Of a stretch of 64,000 bases of DNA, positions 26,682 through 36,190 are shown piece after piece. The notes under the pieces were generated by a model. The model saw nothing but the letters and a program-made list of their open reading frames with translations. It did not search any database and had not been told where the DNA came from. Source of the DNA: Blastocatellia bacterium (GTDB taxonomy: Bacteria; Acidobacteriota; Blastocatellia; HR10); NCBI GenBank assembly GCA_025055075.1, contig JANWYV010000016.1:1-64000 (forward strand), read 5' to 3'. The position numbers were made by a program, and so were the translations under genes. Every line of letters begins with the position of its first letter. Position 1 is the stretch's first letter.

Positions 26682-26725
26682 CGCCTGTCGCTCTTCGTCA
26701 CGCGTTCGGCGCTCGCGCGCGTGCG

Positions 26726-27841
26726 CTATTGAAACGCCTCTTTGTTCACCACGAAGGGCATCTTCGCCGGATCTCCGCCGTAATTCCCCTCGAGCACATC
26801 AATGAGCGCTTGGACGGTTCGTCCCGCCATGCCGCGATCGGGATCGGGCGAGAGGCGCGTGATGCGTCCCCCGCTGGCGAAGTGATGGAAAAGTCGAAGC
26901 CGATCTTCCAACTCCGGATCGCGCAAGGGAGAATCCGGCGGCAAAGGTTCGACCTCGAAGACATCCAGCGCCGCTCCGGCGATCACCCCATTCTTCAACG
27001 CCCAATACAGCGCGCGCTCATCCACGACCGGCCCACGCGAAGTGTTGATGAGATAGGCCGTCGGTTTCATCTTCCGCAGCGCGTTCTCGTCAATGAGGTG
27101 ATAGGTCGGTGTCTCGCTCTCACCAGGGCGAAGGAGCGGGACATGAAGGCTCACGTAATCTCCCTGGCTCAAAGCCTCGTCGAAACTCACATAGCGGATC
27201 GTGCGCCGTTCGGGCGCGAATCCCAACTCATAGCGCAGATCCAATTCGCGTTGAACCTTGGCGACGAAGTCGTGATCTTGAACGATCGGATCGTAGCAGA
27301 GGATATTCATGTCGAAGCCGATGCACTTCTTGATGAACGCCTTCCCGATCCGCCCCGTTCCGATGACCGAGACCGTCTTGCCCGTCACCTCGTCGCCCAG
27401 GAAGGGGAGATACGGATGCCACGCTCCCCATCGGTTCTCCCGCACGAGCTTCTCGCTCGGCCAGAGTTTGCGCGAGACGCACCCCAGGATGAAGAGGGCG
27501 AATTCGGCCGTCGCCTCGTTCAAGACGTCGGGCGTATGCGTGAAGGGGATCTTCAGTTCGTTGGCCGCTGCGCGATCAATGTTATCGAAGCCGACGGCAC
27601 ATTGGGCGACGACCTTGAGCGTGCCGCGTCCGGCCTCCAGGACCTCGCGATCAATCGGATCGCGCAAGGTGGTGATCAGCCCATCTATCCCCGACTTCAC
27701 TTTCTCGATGATGAGGCTCTTGGGCGGAGGATCGGGATGCGGATAGACCTCGACTTCATATCCCCGCTGCCGCAGTATATCCAGAGCCTCCTGGCCGATG
27801 TCGCAAGTCGCGAATACGCGAAAGCGTTTGGGCGTCGCCAT
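26726..27841 (-). CDS. D-2-hydroxyacid dehydrogenase (glyoxylate/hydroxypyruvate reductase-like)
   Basis: A 371-residue NAD(P)-dependent dehydrogenase. The Rossmann motif is VIGTGRIGKAF and the catalytic set appears as NTSRGPVVDE (Arg), DVFEVEPLP (Glu) and HHFASGG (His). QCAVGFDNID and FTHTPDVLNEATAEFALFILGC are strong family motifs. Length is slightly above the 320-330 usual because of an insertion around VAKVQRELDLRYELGFAPERR. Likely substrates are glyoxylate, hydroxypyruvate or other 2-oxoacids. It is in a run with DUF2905, ndk and sucD upstream and the glycosyltransferase downstream, all minus strand. Confidence 0.9.
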   Translation of the reverse strand: MATPKRFRVFATCDIGQEALDILRQRGYEVEVYPHPDPPPKSLIIEKVKSGIDGLITTLRDPIDREVLEAGRGTLKVVAQCAVGFDNIDRAAANELKIPFTHTPDVLNEATAEFALFILGCVSRKLWPSEKLVRENRWGAWHPYLPFLGDEVTGKTVSVIGTGRIGKAFIKKCIGFDMNILCYDPIVQDHDFVAKVQRELDLRYELGFAPERRTIRYVSFDEALSQGDYVSLHVPLLRPGESETPTYHLIDENALRKMKPTAYLINTSRGPVVDERALYWALKNGVIAGAALDVFEVEPLPPDSPLRDPELEDRLRLFHHFASGGRITRLSPDPDRGMAGRTVQALIDVLEGNYGGDPAKMPFVVNKEAFQ

Positions 27842-27850
27842 ATATCCTCC

Positions 27851-28096
27851 TCACTTGCGAAGCGAAGAGACCAACGACCAAAGGATCGTCGCGATCAGGC
27901 TCAAGATCAGGCTCGTGACCAAGGGGAAGTAGAATCGAACGTTCTCGCGCTCGATGCGGATGTCCCCGGGGAGCCGCCCCAAAGGAATTTGCGGGAAGCG
28001 CTCTAAGAGCACGAGCACCAGACCAAAGACGACGAACAAAAGCCCGATCACGATGAAGAGTCGTCCCATGCCGCCCAGACCTTCCCACGGCATCAT
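27851..28096 (-). CDS. DUF2905 family small membrane protein
   Basis: An 81-residue protein with two TM helices (GRLFIVIGLLFVVFGLVLVL and PLVTSLILSLIATILWSLV) and the central LGRLPGDIRIERENVRFYFP motif that defines DUF2905. Function of the family is unknown. It sits between ndk (3 bases upstream) and the dehydrogenase (9 bases downstream), consistent with cotranscription. The start may be the first ATG or an ATG 27 bases in. Confidence 0.88.
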   Translation of the reverse strand: MMPWEGLGGMGRLFIVIGLLFVVFGLVLVLLERFPQIPLGRLPGDIRIERENVRFYFPLVTSLILSLIATILWSLVSSLRK

Positions 28097-28099
28097 CGT

Positions 28100-28519
28100 T
28101 CACCCCACGATCTCCAGGGCGTTGAAGAAATAGGCGATCTCAAACTCGGCGGTCTCTGGAGCATCCGAGCCATGGACGACGTTGCGCTCGATCGTCGTGC
28201 CGAACTGACGACGGATCGTGCCATCAGCCGCCCGAGCCGGATCGGTCGCCCCCATGACCTCTCGCCACCGGGAGATGGCGGATTCCCCTTCCAGCAGAAG
28301 GACGACGCACGGCCCGCTCGACATGAACGTCGTGAGGCTTTCGAAGAATGGCTTATCGCGATGTACAGCGTAAAACCCTTCCGCTTGCGCCTTCGTCAGA
28401 TGCACCATCTTCAGGCCGCGAATGCGAAATCGTTCCGCCTCGATCCGGCGGATGATCTCTCCCACGAGCCCTCGCTCGACGGCATCCGGTTTGATGATGG
28501 CGAGCGTGCGTTCGAGCAT
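28100..28519 (-). CDS. ndk: Nucleoside diphosphate kinase
   Basis: Transfers gamma-phosphate between nucleoside tri- and diphosphates to balance NTP and dNTP pools. At 139 residues it has the usual length; [14 protein letters not shown] is the start signature and NVVHGSD carries the phosphorylated histidine (His116). It lies 41 bases after sucD, and linkage of ndk to succinyl-CoA synthetase is common, matching GTP/ATP production to nucleotide exchange. Confidence 0.96.
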   Translation of the reverse strand: MLERTLAIIKPDAVERGLVGEIIRRIEAERFRIRGLKMVHLTKAQAEGFYAVHRDKPFFESLTTFMSSGPCVVLLLEGESAISRWREVMGATDPARAADGTIRRQFGTTIERNVVHGSDAPETAEFEIAYFFNALEIVG

Positions 28520-28560
28520 GCCTTTTCCCTCCTCACAGTTCGACTTCTGAACGCTGCGCG

Positions 28561-29436
28561 CTATTCCCGTCCTAAGACGCGCGCGACTGTAGCGCCGATC
28601 TCGGCCGGGCTGCGGACGACATGAATGCCGGCTTCCTCCATCGCCCGCATTTTCTCAGCCGCCGTTCCATGGCCTCCAGAGATGATGGCCCCCGCATGGC
28701 CCATGCGCCGACCGGGCGGCGCCGTCTGCCCAGCGACGAATCCGATGACGGGCTTGGTCATGTGCGCGCGCACGAAGGCCGCCGCTTCTTCCTCAGCCGT
28801 CCCTCCGATCTCCCCAATGAGGACGACCGCCTCCGTTTGCTCGTCCTGCTCGAAGAGGCGCAGCACATCCACGAAGTTCGTACCGACGATGGGATCCCCT
28901 CCAATCCCGACGCAGGTGGATTGTCCGAGCCCCCGCTGCGTCAGTTGCCACACGGCCTCATACGTGAGCGTGCCGCTGCGGGAGACAACGCCAATCGTCC
29001 CTTCTCGATGAATGTGTCCGGGCATGATGCCCACCTTGCACTTTCCTGGGGAGATCACCCCCGGGCAGTTCGGTCCAATCAACCGCGCCGGCCGATTCTG
29101 CAAGAAGGCCATGACTCGAACCATATCGAGCGCGGGAATGCCTTCCGTGATGCAGACGATGAGCGCGATGCCGGCGTCCGCCGCCTCCATGATGGCATCA
29201 GCGGCAAAGGCGGCGGGCACGTAGATCACACTTGTATTCGCTCCGGTCTCCCGTACTGCCTGCTCGACCGTATTGAAGACCGGCACCCCTTCGTGAACCG
29301 TCCCACCTTTCCCCGGAGTGACACCGGCGACGATCTTCGTCCCATACGCCTTCATTTGCTGCGTATGGAACGTCCCCTCTCGACCCGTGATTCCTTGAAC
29401 GACGACGCGCGTGTGCTCGTCTACGAGTATGCTCAA
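28561..29436 (-). CDS. sucD: Succinate-CoA ligase, alpha subunit
   Basis: Alpha subunit of succinyl-CoA synthetase in the TCA cycle. The 291-residue sequence begins [20 protein letters not shown], contains [11 protein letters not shown] and the phosphohistidine segment [11 protein letters not shown] (His about 247). The start is a TTG at 29436, chosen because family proteins begin MSILVDx and GGGGAGTG lies upstream; an ATG 57 bases further upstream would add a poor N-terminus. No sucC gene is adjacent, so the beta subunit must lie elsewhere. A strong promoter is at 29484-29512. Confidence 0.95.
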   Translation of the reverse strand: MSILVDEHTRVVVQGITGREGTFHTQQMKAYGTKIVAGVTPGKGGTVHEGVPVFNTVEQAVRETGANTSVIYVPAAFAADAIMEAADAGIALIVCITEGIPALDMVRVMAFLQNRPARLIGPNCPGVISPGKCKVGIMPGHIHREGTIGVVSRSGTLTYEAVWQLTQRGLGQSTCVGIGGDPIVGTNFVDVLRLFEQDEQTEAVVLIGEIGGTAEEEAAAFVRAHMTKPVIGFVAGQTAPPGRRMGHAGAIISGGHGTAAEKMRAMEEAGIHVVRSPAEIGATVARVLGRE

Positions 29437-29887
29437 TGCCCTACACTCCCCACACCAAATGTTGTTCCCAAACGAGGCACTGGAATATACCATAACCCAC
29501 TGCCTGAGACAAAGCGGATTTCACCCGAACCTCAGGCTTCTACAGAGCAGCGCGGCGAGTGTTAAGACCGCACCGTATCGCGGATTCTAAGCTCGAGAGC
29601 CTGCCGGATTCCCGCATCGGGTAGACTCATCACTCTGAGAGGGCACAGCTTGCGGTCGCGCGAATCCCCGCGAGATGATCCGACCGCCGATTTATACTGG
29701 AGCGCCACCTCCGCGCATAGCTCGTAAGCGACGTGGCGGTAGCAAAAGGGGACTTGGAAGGAACACATCGCTGAACATGGCTTCGCCGTGTACTCCAGAG
29801 TTCGCAACGGCGGATACTCGGAATGCCCCGTGAGACCGCGGGATTGACCTCTTCGGGAATCTCGACTATCCTGGCAGGGGACGGGCT
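29437..29887. other. Divergent intergenic region, sucD / M48 protease
   Basis: This 451-base region carries the sucD promoter and a TATACT (about 29695) that could be an M48 -10 element. CGCCAC and GTGGCG about 24 bases apart (near 29702-29737) could form a stem. No RNA family or convincing gene was recognised in the rest. Confidence 0.45.
29484..29512 (-). promoter_or_regulatory. Sigma-70-type promoter for sucD-ndk operon
   Basis: TTGTCT (29512-29507), 17-base spacer and TATATT (29489-29484) on the minus strand, about 47 bases before the TTG start of sucD. Confidence 0.58.
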
Positions 29888-30877
29888 ATGAGGGATGGCA
29901 ACACGAAGCGAAGATGGCGGAGATTCACACTCGTACTGGTCAGTCTCACCTTCGGATCGGTGTTCGGGCTCGCTCATCCCGAGAGTGAGTTCGCGGCGCG
30001 CGCGACGGATTCCGCGCGGATCGCGAGCGGAAGTCGGAATCCCTACGACAAGTTTCGAGGAGCGAGCTACAGCAACGAAGGCCTCTACCCGGAACGAGAT
30101 GAGATTCGCCTGGGGCAGGAGCTGCACAAGCAATTGCAGAAGGAGCAAAAGATCGTACAGGATCCACTGCTCGCTCGATACGTGCAGCAGCTTGGAGAGA
30201 AGCTGGCTCGCCTCTCCAAACGTCCGGACCTCGACTACCACTTCTTCATCATTGAGGATCCGACGGTGAATGCCTTCGCGCTGCCGGGCGGATACGTCTA
30301 CGTGCACACAGGCTTGCTCGCCGCGGTGGCGGACGAAAGCGAACTCGCGTCGGTCCTCGGGCACGAGATCGGACATGTCGTCGCGCGGCATGGGCTGAAG
30401 AACTTCAAGCGGGCGCAGAGGTACCAATTCCTCGTCGGCTTGATCAATCTGGGCATTGGCGCGATCGGCGGCGAGAGCACGGCGGCGCGCATCGGGCAAA
30501 CGGCCTCGCAACTTCTGGCCGCGGGCATTTTCACGAAGCATTCGCGGGATGCTGAGCGGGAGGCCGATTTCCTCGGCTTGCACAACATGTATGCGGCCGG
30601 ATACGATCCGCGCGGCATGGTCTCGATGTTCGAGAAGCTGGAGCAGATCTCGCGTCGAAATCCCGATCTGCTCGGCGCGGTCTTCCGCACGCATCCGCCG
30701 GCATCCGAGCGCATTCGGAACACACAGGCGGAGATCACGGATCATCTCGCGCTCGACCCTCGCCTGGTGCGCGACACGTCAGCCTTTCGCGCGATGAAGC
30801 AACGATTGCGAGAGTTAGGATTGGCCGAGGGCTCGGCCTCCTCATCTGTGCGGAGGCGGTTGAGAAGCCGCTCGTGA
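29888..30877 (+). CDS. M48-family metalloprotease
   Basis: A 329-residue protein with an N-terminal hydrophobic signal/anchor (about residues 12-30), then the M48 peptidase domain. The zinc motif HEIGH is at residues 159-163 and EREADFLGL supplies the third ligand. PTVNAFALPGGYVYVHTGLL is the typical segment before the motif, and the TPR-rich tail of BepA-like proteins is absent, so this is the short form. It would act in the periplasm on misassembled envelope proteins, judged by relatives. ATG at 29888 follows GGCAGGGG. The O-antigen ligase-like gene starts 15 bases later. Confidence 0.9.
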   Translation: MRDGNTKRRWRRFTLVLVSLTFGSVFGLAHPESEFAARATDSARIASGSRNPYDKFRGASYSNEGLYPERDEIRLGQELHKQLQKEQKIVQDPLLARYVQQLGEKLARLSKRPDLDYHFFIIEDPTVNAFALPGGYVYVHTGLLAAVADESELASVLGHEIGHVVARHGLKNFKRAQRYQFLVGLINLGIGAIGGESTAARIGQTASQLLAAGIFTKHSRDAEREADFLGLHNMYAAGYDPRGMVSMFEKLEQISRRNPDLLGAVFRTHPPASERIRNTQAEITDHLALDPRLVRDTSAFRAMKQRLRELGLAEGSASSSVRRRLRSRS

Positions 30878-30892
30878 TCGACGCACGTCGGC

Positions 30893-33001
30893 ATGGCCTC
30901 GCTTACATCGGATTCGCCCCGAGGACGGATCGCACCGCGAACGCTTGATCTCTGGATCGAGGGCGTATTCGTCCTGCTCCTCTTCGGATCGCCCTTCGCG
31001 CTCGGAGCGGTCGAAGCGTGGGGATACGGGGCGATGGAGATGGGCGTCGCCGTGCTCGCGGCTCTCTTCCTCGTGCGCGGATGGCGTCGCGGTCGTTTCG
31101 CTTGGTTCGCCTCACCGGTGAATCCGCTCTTGTTCGCGCTCCTTCTACTGGCTCTGCTACAGGGGGTGCCGCTCCCCCTCTCCGCGATCGCCTGGCTCTC
31201 GCCCCGCGCGGCCGAGATGGTGCCGGTGGAGGGGCCATCCTCGTGGACCTCGCTCGCCCTCAATCGCACGCTTTGGCGCGAAGAGCTGCTCAAGTGGATC
31301 GCCTACGGCGCGACGTTCTTCATCGCCGCGAGTTGGCTCCATGAGCCGCGACGCGTGAAGCGATTTTTCGGCTACTTCGTCGCCGTGGGGGCGAGCCTCA
31401 CGCTCTTCGCCCTCGTTCAGCTCGCGTTCTGGAACGGGAAGATCTTCTGGCGGATCGAGACGGCCTCGGCCTTTCCCTTCGGTCCGTATGTGAATCACAA
31501 CCATTTCGCGGGCTTCATCGAACTGGCCTTGGGCGCGACGCTCGGGCTTTTGCTCGCGGAGATTCATCCGGTTGTGAGCGGGCGCGTGCGGCTGCGCGAT
31601 TACTCCGCCACGCGCGCCATTCTGCTCGCTGGTGTGGGCGCGCTCTTGCTCATCGGTCTTCTGCTCTCCCGCTCACGCGGGGGGATCGTGAGCGTGCTTG
31701 GCGCGAGTGCGATCTTACCCCTTTTGCTCCAACGTTCGGAATCCCGACGCGCGCTCGTTTTGGCCCTGCTCGTCCTCGCTCTGCTGGTGGGGGGTGCCCT
31801 GGCGCTTGGCTCTGGAATTGCGCTCGAACGCTATCGGTTCGCGGGCGATCCATCGGTGCAGTATCGGCTCGCGACCTGGCGCGACACATTGGCGCTCGGG
31901 CGCGATTATTGGCGGTTCGGCTGCGGCCTCGGGAACTTCGCCGAGGCCTTTCCCGCTTACAAGACGGGCTTCCCCGGATTCTTCACGGTTCATCCCGAGA
32001 ACGATTACCTGCAAGCGCTCGCCGAACTGGGGATCGCGGGATTCGGACTGCTGATGGCGCTCATCGGCATCTACGCGCGCGGCGTCCTCAAGCTTTTGCG
32101 CCAACGACGCAATGAAGAGGTGCGGGGCCTGGCTGCGGGCGGAATGTTTGGCCTCATCGCGCTCTCGCTTCACGGCCTCTATGACTTCAACTTCCACATC
32201 CCCGCGAATGCTTTCGCCTTCGTCTTGATGGCCGCCATGACCCAAGCGATCGTCGCGCTGCACGTCCGCTCGAACGGCGAGATCGCTTTCCTCATGCCGG
32301 TGCGGCAATGGACGCGCGAGCGCTCGACTTCGCTGTTCACGGGCATCGTGCTCGTGGGCCTTGCGGGAGCGATCGGGTATGCCGCGCTCTCTCTTCGCGC
32401 CGCGATCCATCACCAGCAATTCCTCGCGTGGTTCCAAACCTATCGTGTGGAGCCTCCCGAACAAGCGCTTCGCGCGATGGATCGCCTCATTCCCGGCCAT
32501 GAGGCTGAGATGCGCCACTGGCGCGCTCGTCAGCTCTTCGATTACGGGCGTCTTCCGGATCGTCCACGACTGCAGCAGTATGCCTTCTTCGAGCGCGCGG
32601 CGGAGTTGGCGCAGGAGGCCGTCTGGGCCCGGCCAGCGCGCGGCCGCTATTGGGCGCTCTGGGCACGCGCGCTGGCCGAATTGGGTGAGCGAGAACGCGC
32701 CGTGTGGGCTTTCGAACGCGCCGTGAGGCTCGACCCCATGAACGCCGAGATTCGCTATGACTTCGGTCGCTACGCCGTCTTCCTCGGCGATCGCGAGCGC
32801 GCCCTCGCGGAACTCTCTCGCGCCCGACAGTTGAATCCGCAATTGGACCTCGTGCAAACGCTCGACCTGCTCAGTCACGTGATCGCGGACGAACACCTCC
32901 TGCGCCGCGTCCTTGTCAGCGAGAACGAAGTGGCAGCCTTCACCGCATGGTACCGGGAGCACTTCGAGCGCGGGAAGACGGCGAGCGATCATCGGAAGTA
33001 A
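30893..33001 (+). CDS. O-antigen ligase/polymerase-like protein with C-terminal TPR
   Basis: A 702-residue membrane protein. The first about 480 residues contain 10-12 TM helices and the Wzy_C/O-antigen ligase features: FGPYVNHNHFAGFIELALG, a SRSRGGIVSVLGA loop, CGLGNFAEAFPAY and HPENDYLQALAELGI. This fold links or polymerises glycans on the periplasmic face. A TPR-like C-terminus (YWALWARALAELGERERAV, FGRYAVFLGDRERALAEL) follows the last TM. Lipopolysaccharide, exopolysaccharide and glycoprotein substrates are all possible. It follows the M48 gene closely and converges on the kinase gene with a hairpin between them. Confidence 0.85.
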   Translation: MASLTSDSPRGRIAPRTLDLWIEGVFVLLLFGSPFALGAVEAWGYGAMEMGVAVLAALFLVRGWRRGRFAWFASPVNPLLFALLLLALLQGVPLPLSAIAWLSPRAAEMVPVEGPSSWTSLALNRTLWREELLKWIAYGATFFIAASWLHEPRRVKRFFGYFVAVGASLTLFALVQLAFWNGKIFWRIETASAFPFGPYVNHNHFAGFIELALGATLGLLLAEIHPVVSGRVRLRDYSATRAILLAGVGALLLIGLLLSRSRGGIVSVLGASAILPLLLQRSESRRALVLALLVLALLVGGALALGSGIALERYRFAGDPSVQYRLATWRDTLALGRDYWRFGCGLGNFAEAFPAYKTGFPGFFTVHPENDYLQALAELGIAGFGLLMALIGIYARGVLKLLRQRRNEEVRGLAAGGMFGLIALSLHGLYDFNFHIPANAFAFVLMAAMTQAIVALHVRSNGEIAFLMPVRQWTRERSTSLFTGIVLVGLAGAIGYAALSLRAAIHHQQFLAWFQTYRVEPPEQALRAMDRLIPGHEAEMRHWRARQLFDYGRLPDRPRLQQYAFFERAAELAQEAVWARPARGRYWALWARALAELGERERAVWAFERAVRLDPMNAEIRYDFGRYAVFLGDRERALAELSRARQLNPQLDLVQTLDLLSHVIADEHLLRRVLVSENEVAAFTAWYREHFERGKTASDHRK

Positions 33002-33009
33002 CAGTTCGA

Positions 33010-33033
33010 AGCTGGCCGAGGCAGAGGCCAGCT
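33010..33033. terminator. Bidirectional terminator-like hairpin
   Basis: AGCTGGCC and GGCCAGCT form a perfect 8-bp stem around an 8-base loop between two convergent genes. No T-run follows on either side, so intrinsic termination is plausible but not certain. Confidence 0.45.
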
Positions 33034-33059
33034 CTGGTGAAAAGCGAGGGCGTGGAGCG

Positions 33060-35183
33060 CTACGGCTTCCGCCGCTTCTTCTCCAGCATCTTCAGATGAT
33101 TTCGCGCGACGGCCGCATATGGTCCCGCTGTACATCGTTCGAAAGCCTCGCGCGCCGCATCGTACTCGCCCCGACGTTCATAGACGAGACCGAGCAGATA
33201 GTAGACATCGGGATTCGCAGGATCGAGCTGCTGCGCGGCTTGATACTCGCGCAACGCTTCGTCGTATCGTCCCGCATTGAAATTTTCATTCCCTCGACGC
33301 ACGTGCTCGGCGACGGTAAGTGCGGCGCTCGTCGTCTCCTCCGTGTGAGAAGAGGGCTCTCTCGCGGGCGTCGCCTCTGAAGGCGATTCCGGGAGCGATC
33401 CTGGGGAGACCGAGGGCGAAGTTCGAGAATGGGGCCGACGAATGGACGAGGAAGACGAGATGGCGCGCTCGCGCGGGGACTCTGGCCTCGCGAGCGTTTC
33501 CGAGGGCGAGGACGAGGATTCAGGCAAGCTGCGCTCCTGCGGCCTTTGGACGACGGATGAGGTCACTTCCGGCGATTTTCTCCATGACCGAAGAGCGAAG
33601 ATCCCCCCGAGAAGCCCGACACTCACGAGCCCAAGGGCGAGCGCGCGTCGGGAGCGCATCCTCCACGATCGCGTCATCTCCTGGGTCGAAAGAGTGGGAA
33701 CGATTCCCTGTGTGGCCACATCGGCCACTGTGTCCGGGAGAGTTTCTGGCGAAGGTCGGGTAGCGCGCGTCTCTCCTGACGCGGCGCTCATCGTCTCTCG
33801 TTTCCCGAATGCAAGCCATCGGCTAAGGACGTGCCACCGACGCGGACGGAGTGCGAGCATGAGGGAGACCATCTCTCCCTCGATGACCTCGCACGCGGCG
33901 TGAGCCGGAACGTACTGCGGATGTCGCACTGTGATCCGATGCCGACCGATGGGGACGCGTTCCAATGCGCAAGTCCCGCGCTCATCGGTCACGCCCACGC
34001 GTTCGCCATCCAGGAAGACATCGGCGCCTGCGACGGCACACTGAAGAAATATGCTCCCCAGATGAAGCGGATCGAGCCTCAGCAGGACCACGCTCGCCTT
34101 CCCCGACTCCAGGTGAACGGTCCCGCGCCAGCGATGATGACGAGCCGACTCCACTTCGAGGAGATGGGCGCGAGGGCTGAGACCCTCGATCTCACAATTC
34201 CCCTCGGCATCGGTTCGCCCCGCATATCGGCCGTCCACGTAGACTAGCGCCGCTGCGACGCCAGCGCGAGTCTCCGCATCCTCGCACCGAAGGCGGAGCT
34301 TCCCCACCTCCAGTCCGATCGCTTGTCGAAACGCGCGCGCCATCTCCACGGCCGAAGAGAAACGATCCTCAGGGTTTTTCGCCAGCGCGCGCACGAACAC
34401 CTCCTCGACGGCCGCGGGCACATCCGGACGAAAGCGCCGCGGCGAAGGAGGCTGCTCATGCAAGTGGGCGTAGATCACTCGCTCGAGCGATTCGGCCTCG
34501 AACGGCACGCGCCCGGTGAGCATTTGATACGCGACGATGCCCAAGCTGTAGATGTCCGACCGGTGATCAATGGCCGCTCCAGAGCGGAATTGCTCCGGCG
34601 ATGCATAATGGAGCGTCCCCATCGGGCGGCTGACGCGCGCGCTTGTGGCTCCCGGGAGCGCTTTCGCGATCCCGAAATCGAGGATCTTCACGATCGGCTC
34701 GCCCTTGTAGTCCGTGACGAGCATCAAATTGCTCGGCTTCAAATCCCGATGCACGAGACCGCGCGCGTGAGCGTAAGCGAGCGCCTCAGCGATCTGATCC
34801 AGAAACAGCGCCACGCGCTCCAACGACAGAGGCCCGTGTCGCCGAAGCTCTTCCTCCAGCGTGTGTCCGGACAGCCACTCCATGACGAGGAATGGGAGTC
34901 CATCGCGCGTCATCGCAGCGTCGGTGACCCGAATGATATACGGATGATCGAGCGCGACCGTCGCTTTCGCCTCCTTGAAGAACACCTCGACCAGGTCGGG
35001 ACAAGAGAGCGCCAAATCCGGCTTCAGGACCTTTACCGCCACCGTCGCCGTCGTCACCAGGTGGCGAGCGCGATAGACGACGCCCATTCCACCAATCCCG
35101 ACAAGTTCCTCTACGCGGTACCGATCGGCCAAGACGGTGCCTACGAAGCCGTAGGGATCACGCCGCATCTTCGACTCCACCAT
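33060..35183 (-). CDS. Eukaryotic-type Ser/Thr protein kinase with PEGA-like and TPR parts
   Basis: A 707-residue transmembrane kinase. The kinase domain (about 20-280) shows the glycine loop GIGGMGVVYRAR, catalytic Lys51 in VAVKVL, HRDLKPSN (Asp147) and DFG (169-171), so it should be active. Residues about 290-470 hold beta-sandwich or PEGA-like repeats (VYVDGRYAGRTDAEGNCEI, VFLDGERVGVTDERGTC). A TM helix lies near 512-533, a Ser/Pro-rich linker follows, and the C-terminal 90 residues contain TPR units (NFNAGRYDEALREYQAAQ). The TPR part would be on the opposite side of the membrane from the kinase. An AAGGA site precedes the ATG, and a 49-residue ORF lies upstream. Confidence 0.92.
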   Translation of the reverse strand: MVESKMRRDPYGFVGTVLADRYRVEELVGIGGMGVVYRARHLVTTATVAVKVLKPDLALSCPDLVEVFFKEAKATVALDHPYIIRVTDAAMTRDGLPFLVMEWLSGHTLEEELRRHGPLSLERVALFLDQIAEALAYAHARGLVHRDLKPSNLMLVTDYKGEPIVKILDFGIAKALPGATSARVSRPMGTLHYASPEQFRSGAAIDHRSDIYSLGIVAYQMLTGRVPFEAESLERVIYAHLHEQPPSPRRFRPDVPAAVEEVFVRALAKNPEDRFSSAVEMARAFRQAIGLEVGKLRLRCEDAETRAGVAAALVYVDGRYAGRTDAEGNCEIEGLSPRAHLLEVESARHHRWRGTVHLESGKASVVLLRLDPLHLGSIFLQCAVAGADVFLDGERVGVTDERGTCALERVPIGRHRITVRHPQYVPAHAACEVIEGEMVSLMLALRPRRWHVLSRWLAFGKRETMSAASGETRATRPSPETLPDTVADVATQGIVPTLSTQEMTRSWRMRSRRALALGLVSVGLLGGIFALRSWRKSPEVTSSVVQRPQERSLPESSSSPSETLARPESPRERAISSSSSIRRPHSRTSPSVSPGSLPESPSEATPAREPSSHTEETTSAALTVAEHVRRGNENFNAGRYDEALREYQAAQQLDPANPDVYYLLGLVYERRGEYDAAREAFERCTAGPYAAVARNHLKMLEKKRRKP

Positions 35184-35267
35184 CGTTCCTTGTCCTCTCA
35201 GGAGGCAGTGGGCGAGGACAACGTCGGCAGCATCCTCATCCCCGCTTCACCACTGACCCCAGGCCTC

Positions 35268-35417
35268 TCATCCGACAAACGAGCGAGCATACGCCTGTTG
35301 ATGCCACCGGCTCGGCTGTGGAGACGCGTGCGCGTCCTCCCCGATCACATCATATTGCCGATCGTCCCCGGACGGAGCCTCCGAATCCGCGACGATCAGT
35401 TTGATGGCGGGACCCAT
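35268..35417 (-). CDS. Possible 49-residue leader ORF of the kinase gene
   Basis: ATG at 35417 is preceded by GAGGGC with good spacing, and a promoter lies 25-53 bases further upstream. The product begins MGPAIKLIVADSEAPSG and has no TM or signal. It lies in the leader of the kinase transcript. It could be a translated leader or a small independent protein; no family recognised. Confidence 0.38.
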   Translation of the reverse strand: MGPAIKLIVADSEAPSGDDRQYDVIGEDAHASPQPSRWHQQAYARSFVG

Positions 35418-35441
35418 ATTCTTGCCCTCACAGCGTCACAG

Positions 35442-35470
35442 AGTGTATCACCCGCTCACCGAGAGGACAA
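35442..35470 (-). promoter_or_regulatory. Promoter for the kinase / leader ORF
   Basis: TTGTCC (35470-35465), 17 bases, TACACT (35447-35442) on the minus strand. The transcript would start near 35435, about 250 bases before the kinase ATG. Confidence 0.5.
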
Positions 35471-35498
35471 GAAGAGGTGTAGGCGCTGCCTGCGCGCG

Positions 35499-36170
35499 TC
35501 ACGAGCTTGAGGTCGTTTCCTCAAGGCCCGTGATGCGAATGCCCGCGGATCGCGATCCATAGCGCCGATTCAACGAGATGAGCAAAGGGGTGATCTCCTC
35601 GACTGCGCGCGCCATCCGAAGGGACCCGGCATCCCAAGCGCGCAAGCCCAACCGGCGAATGAGGGCGATGACGGCCTCCTTCGCCGCCATATCGTCCCCG
35701 CAGACCAGGATGTCGCATTCGACAGCCCGCTCCAGATTCTGCAAAGCGGCGGCTGAGACATTCTGAAAGGCGGCGACAACCCTCACGGCATCGCCCAATA
35801 GCCGTTGGGCTTCCTCAGCCGCCGACTGCTCCGAGCGCCGTCGCAGACGCAGCGGATCGTGCGGATCGAGAGGCACGGTCGTGTCCACGAGGATCTTCCC
35901 CTGAAGTTCAGGAGCGATCGTCCGCAGCGTCTCTTCATGCGCGGCATAAGGCACGCAGAGGATCGCGAGATCGGCCGCGTGCGCTGCTGCGCGATTCTCC
36001 AACCCGACGACTGCCCTTCGACCCAACTGCTGATTCAACGCTTCGGCCTTCGCTTGGGCTTTCTCCGCCTGACGCGAACCGATGAATACCTCATCGGCGC
36101 CCGAGGCCGCCAAGCGTAAGACGAGACCTCGCCCTTCCTTCCCCGTTCCTCCGATCACAGCGATTTTCAT
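35499..36170 (-). CDS. npdG: NADPH-dependent F420 reductase
   Basis: Exchanges hydride between F420H2 and NADP, linking the F420 and NADPH pools. The 223-residue protein begins MKIAVIGGTGKEGRGL, whose glycine-rich Rossmann motif and HIxGGTG pattern fit F420H2:NADP oxidoreductase, and continues with VFIGSRQAEKAQAKAE and an ACVEC-free C-terminal helical part (WDAGSLRMARAVEEITPLLISLN). ATG at 36170 has AAGGAGGT upstream. It is the last gene of the minus-strand cof cluster and follows cofE by 20 bases. Its location next to F420 biosynthesis genes strengthens the assignment. Confidence 0.9.
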   Translation of the reverse strand: MKIAVIGGTGKEGRGLVLRLAASGADEVFIGSRQAEKAQAKAEALNQQLGRRAVVGLENRAAAHAADLAILCVPYAAHEETLRTIAPELQGKILVDTTVPLDPHDPLRLRRRSEQSAAEEAQRLLGDAVRVVAAFQNVSAAALQNLERAVECDILVCGDDMAAKEAVIALIRRLGLRAWDAGSLRMARAVEEITPLLISLNRRYGSRSAGIRITGLEETTSSS

Positions 36171-36190
36171 CCCCACCTCCTTCTGAGCCT

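Larger units (their letters stand above)
35184..35498. other. Intergenic region between kinase and npdG
   Basis: This 315-base gap contains the 49-residue leader ORF and its promoter. Nothing else is recognised; npdG ends just beyond it. Confidence 0.45.

Noticed and set aside
29562-29807. 81-codon minus-strand frame upstream of M48, possible transposase piece
   Set aside because: The Cys/Arg-rich sequence matched nothing recognisable and has no ribosome site; too little to call a gene.
29630-30745. 371-codon minus-strand open frame across the M48 gene
   Set aside because: The plus strand encodes HEIGH and other M48 motifs, so the minus frame is a shadow.
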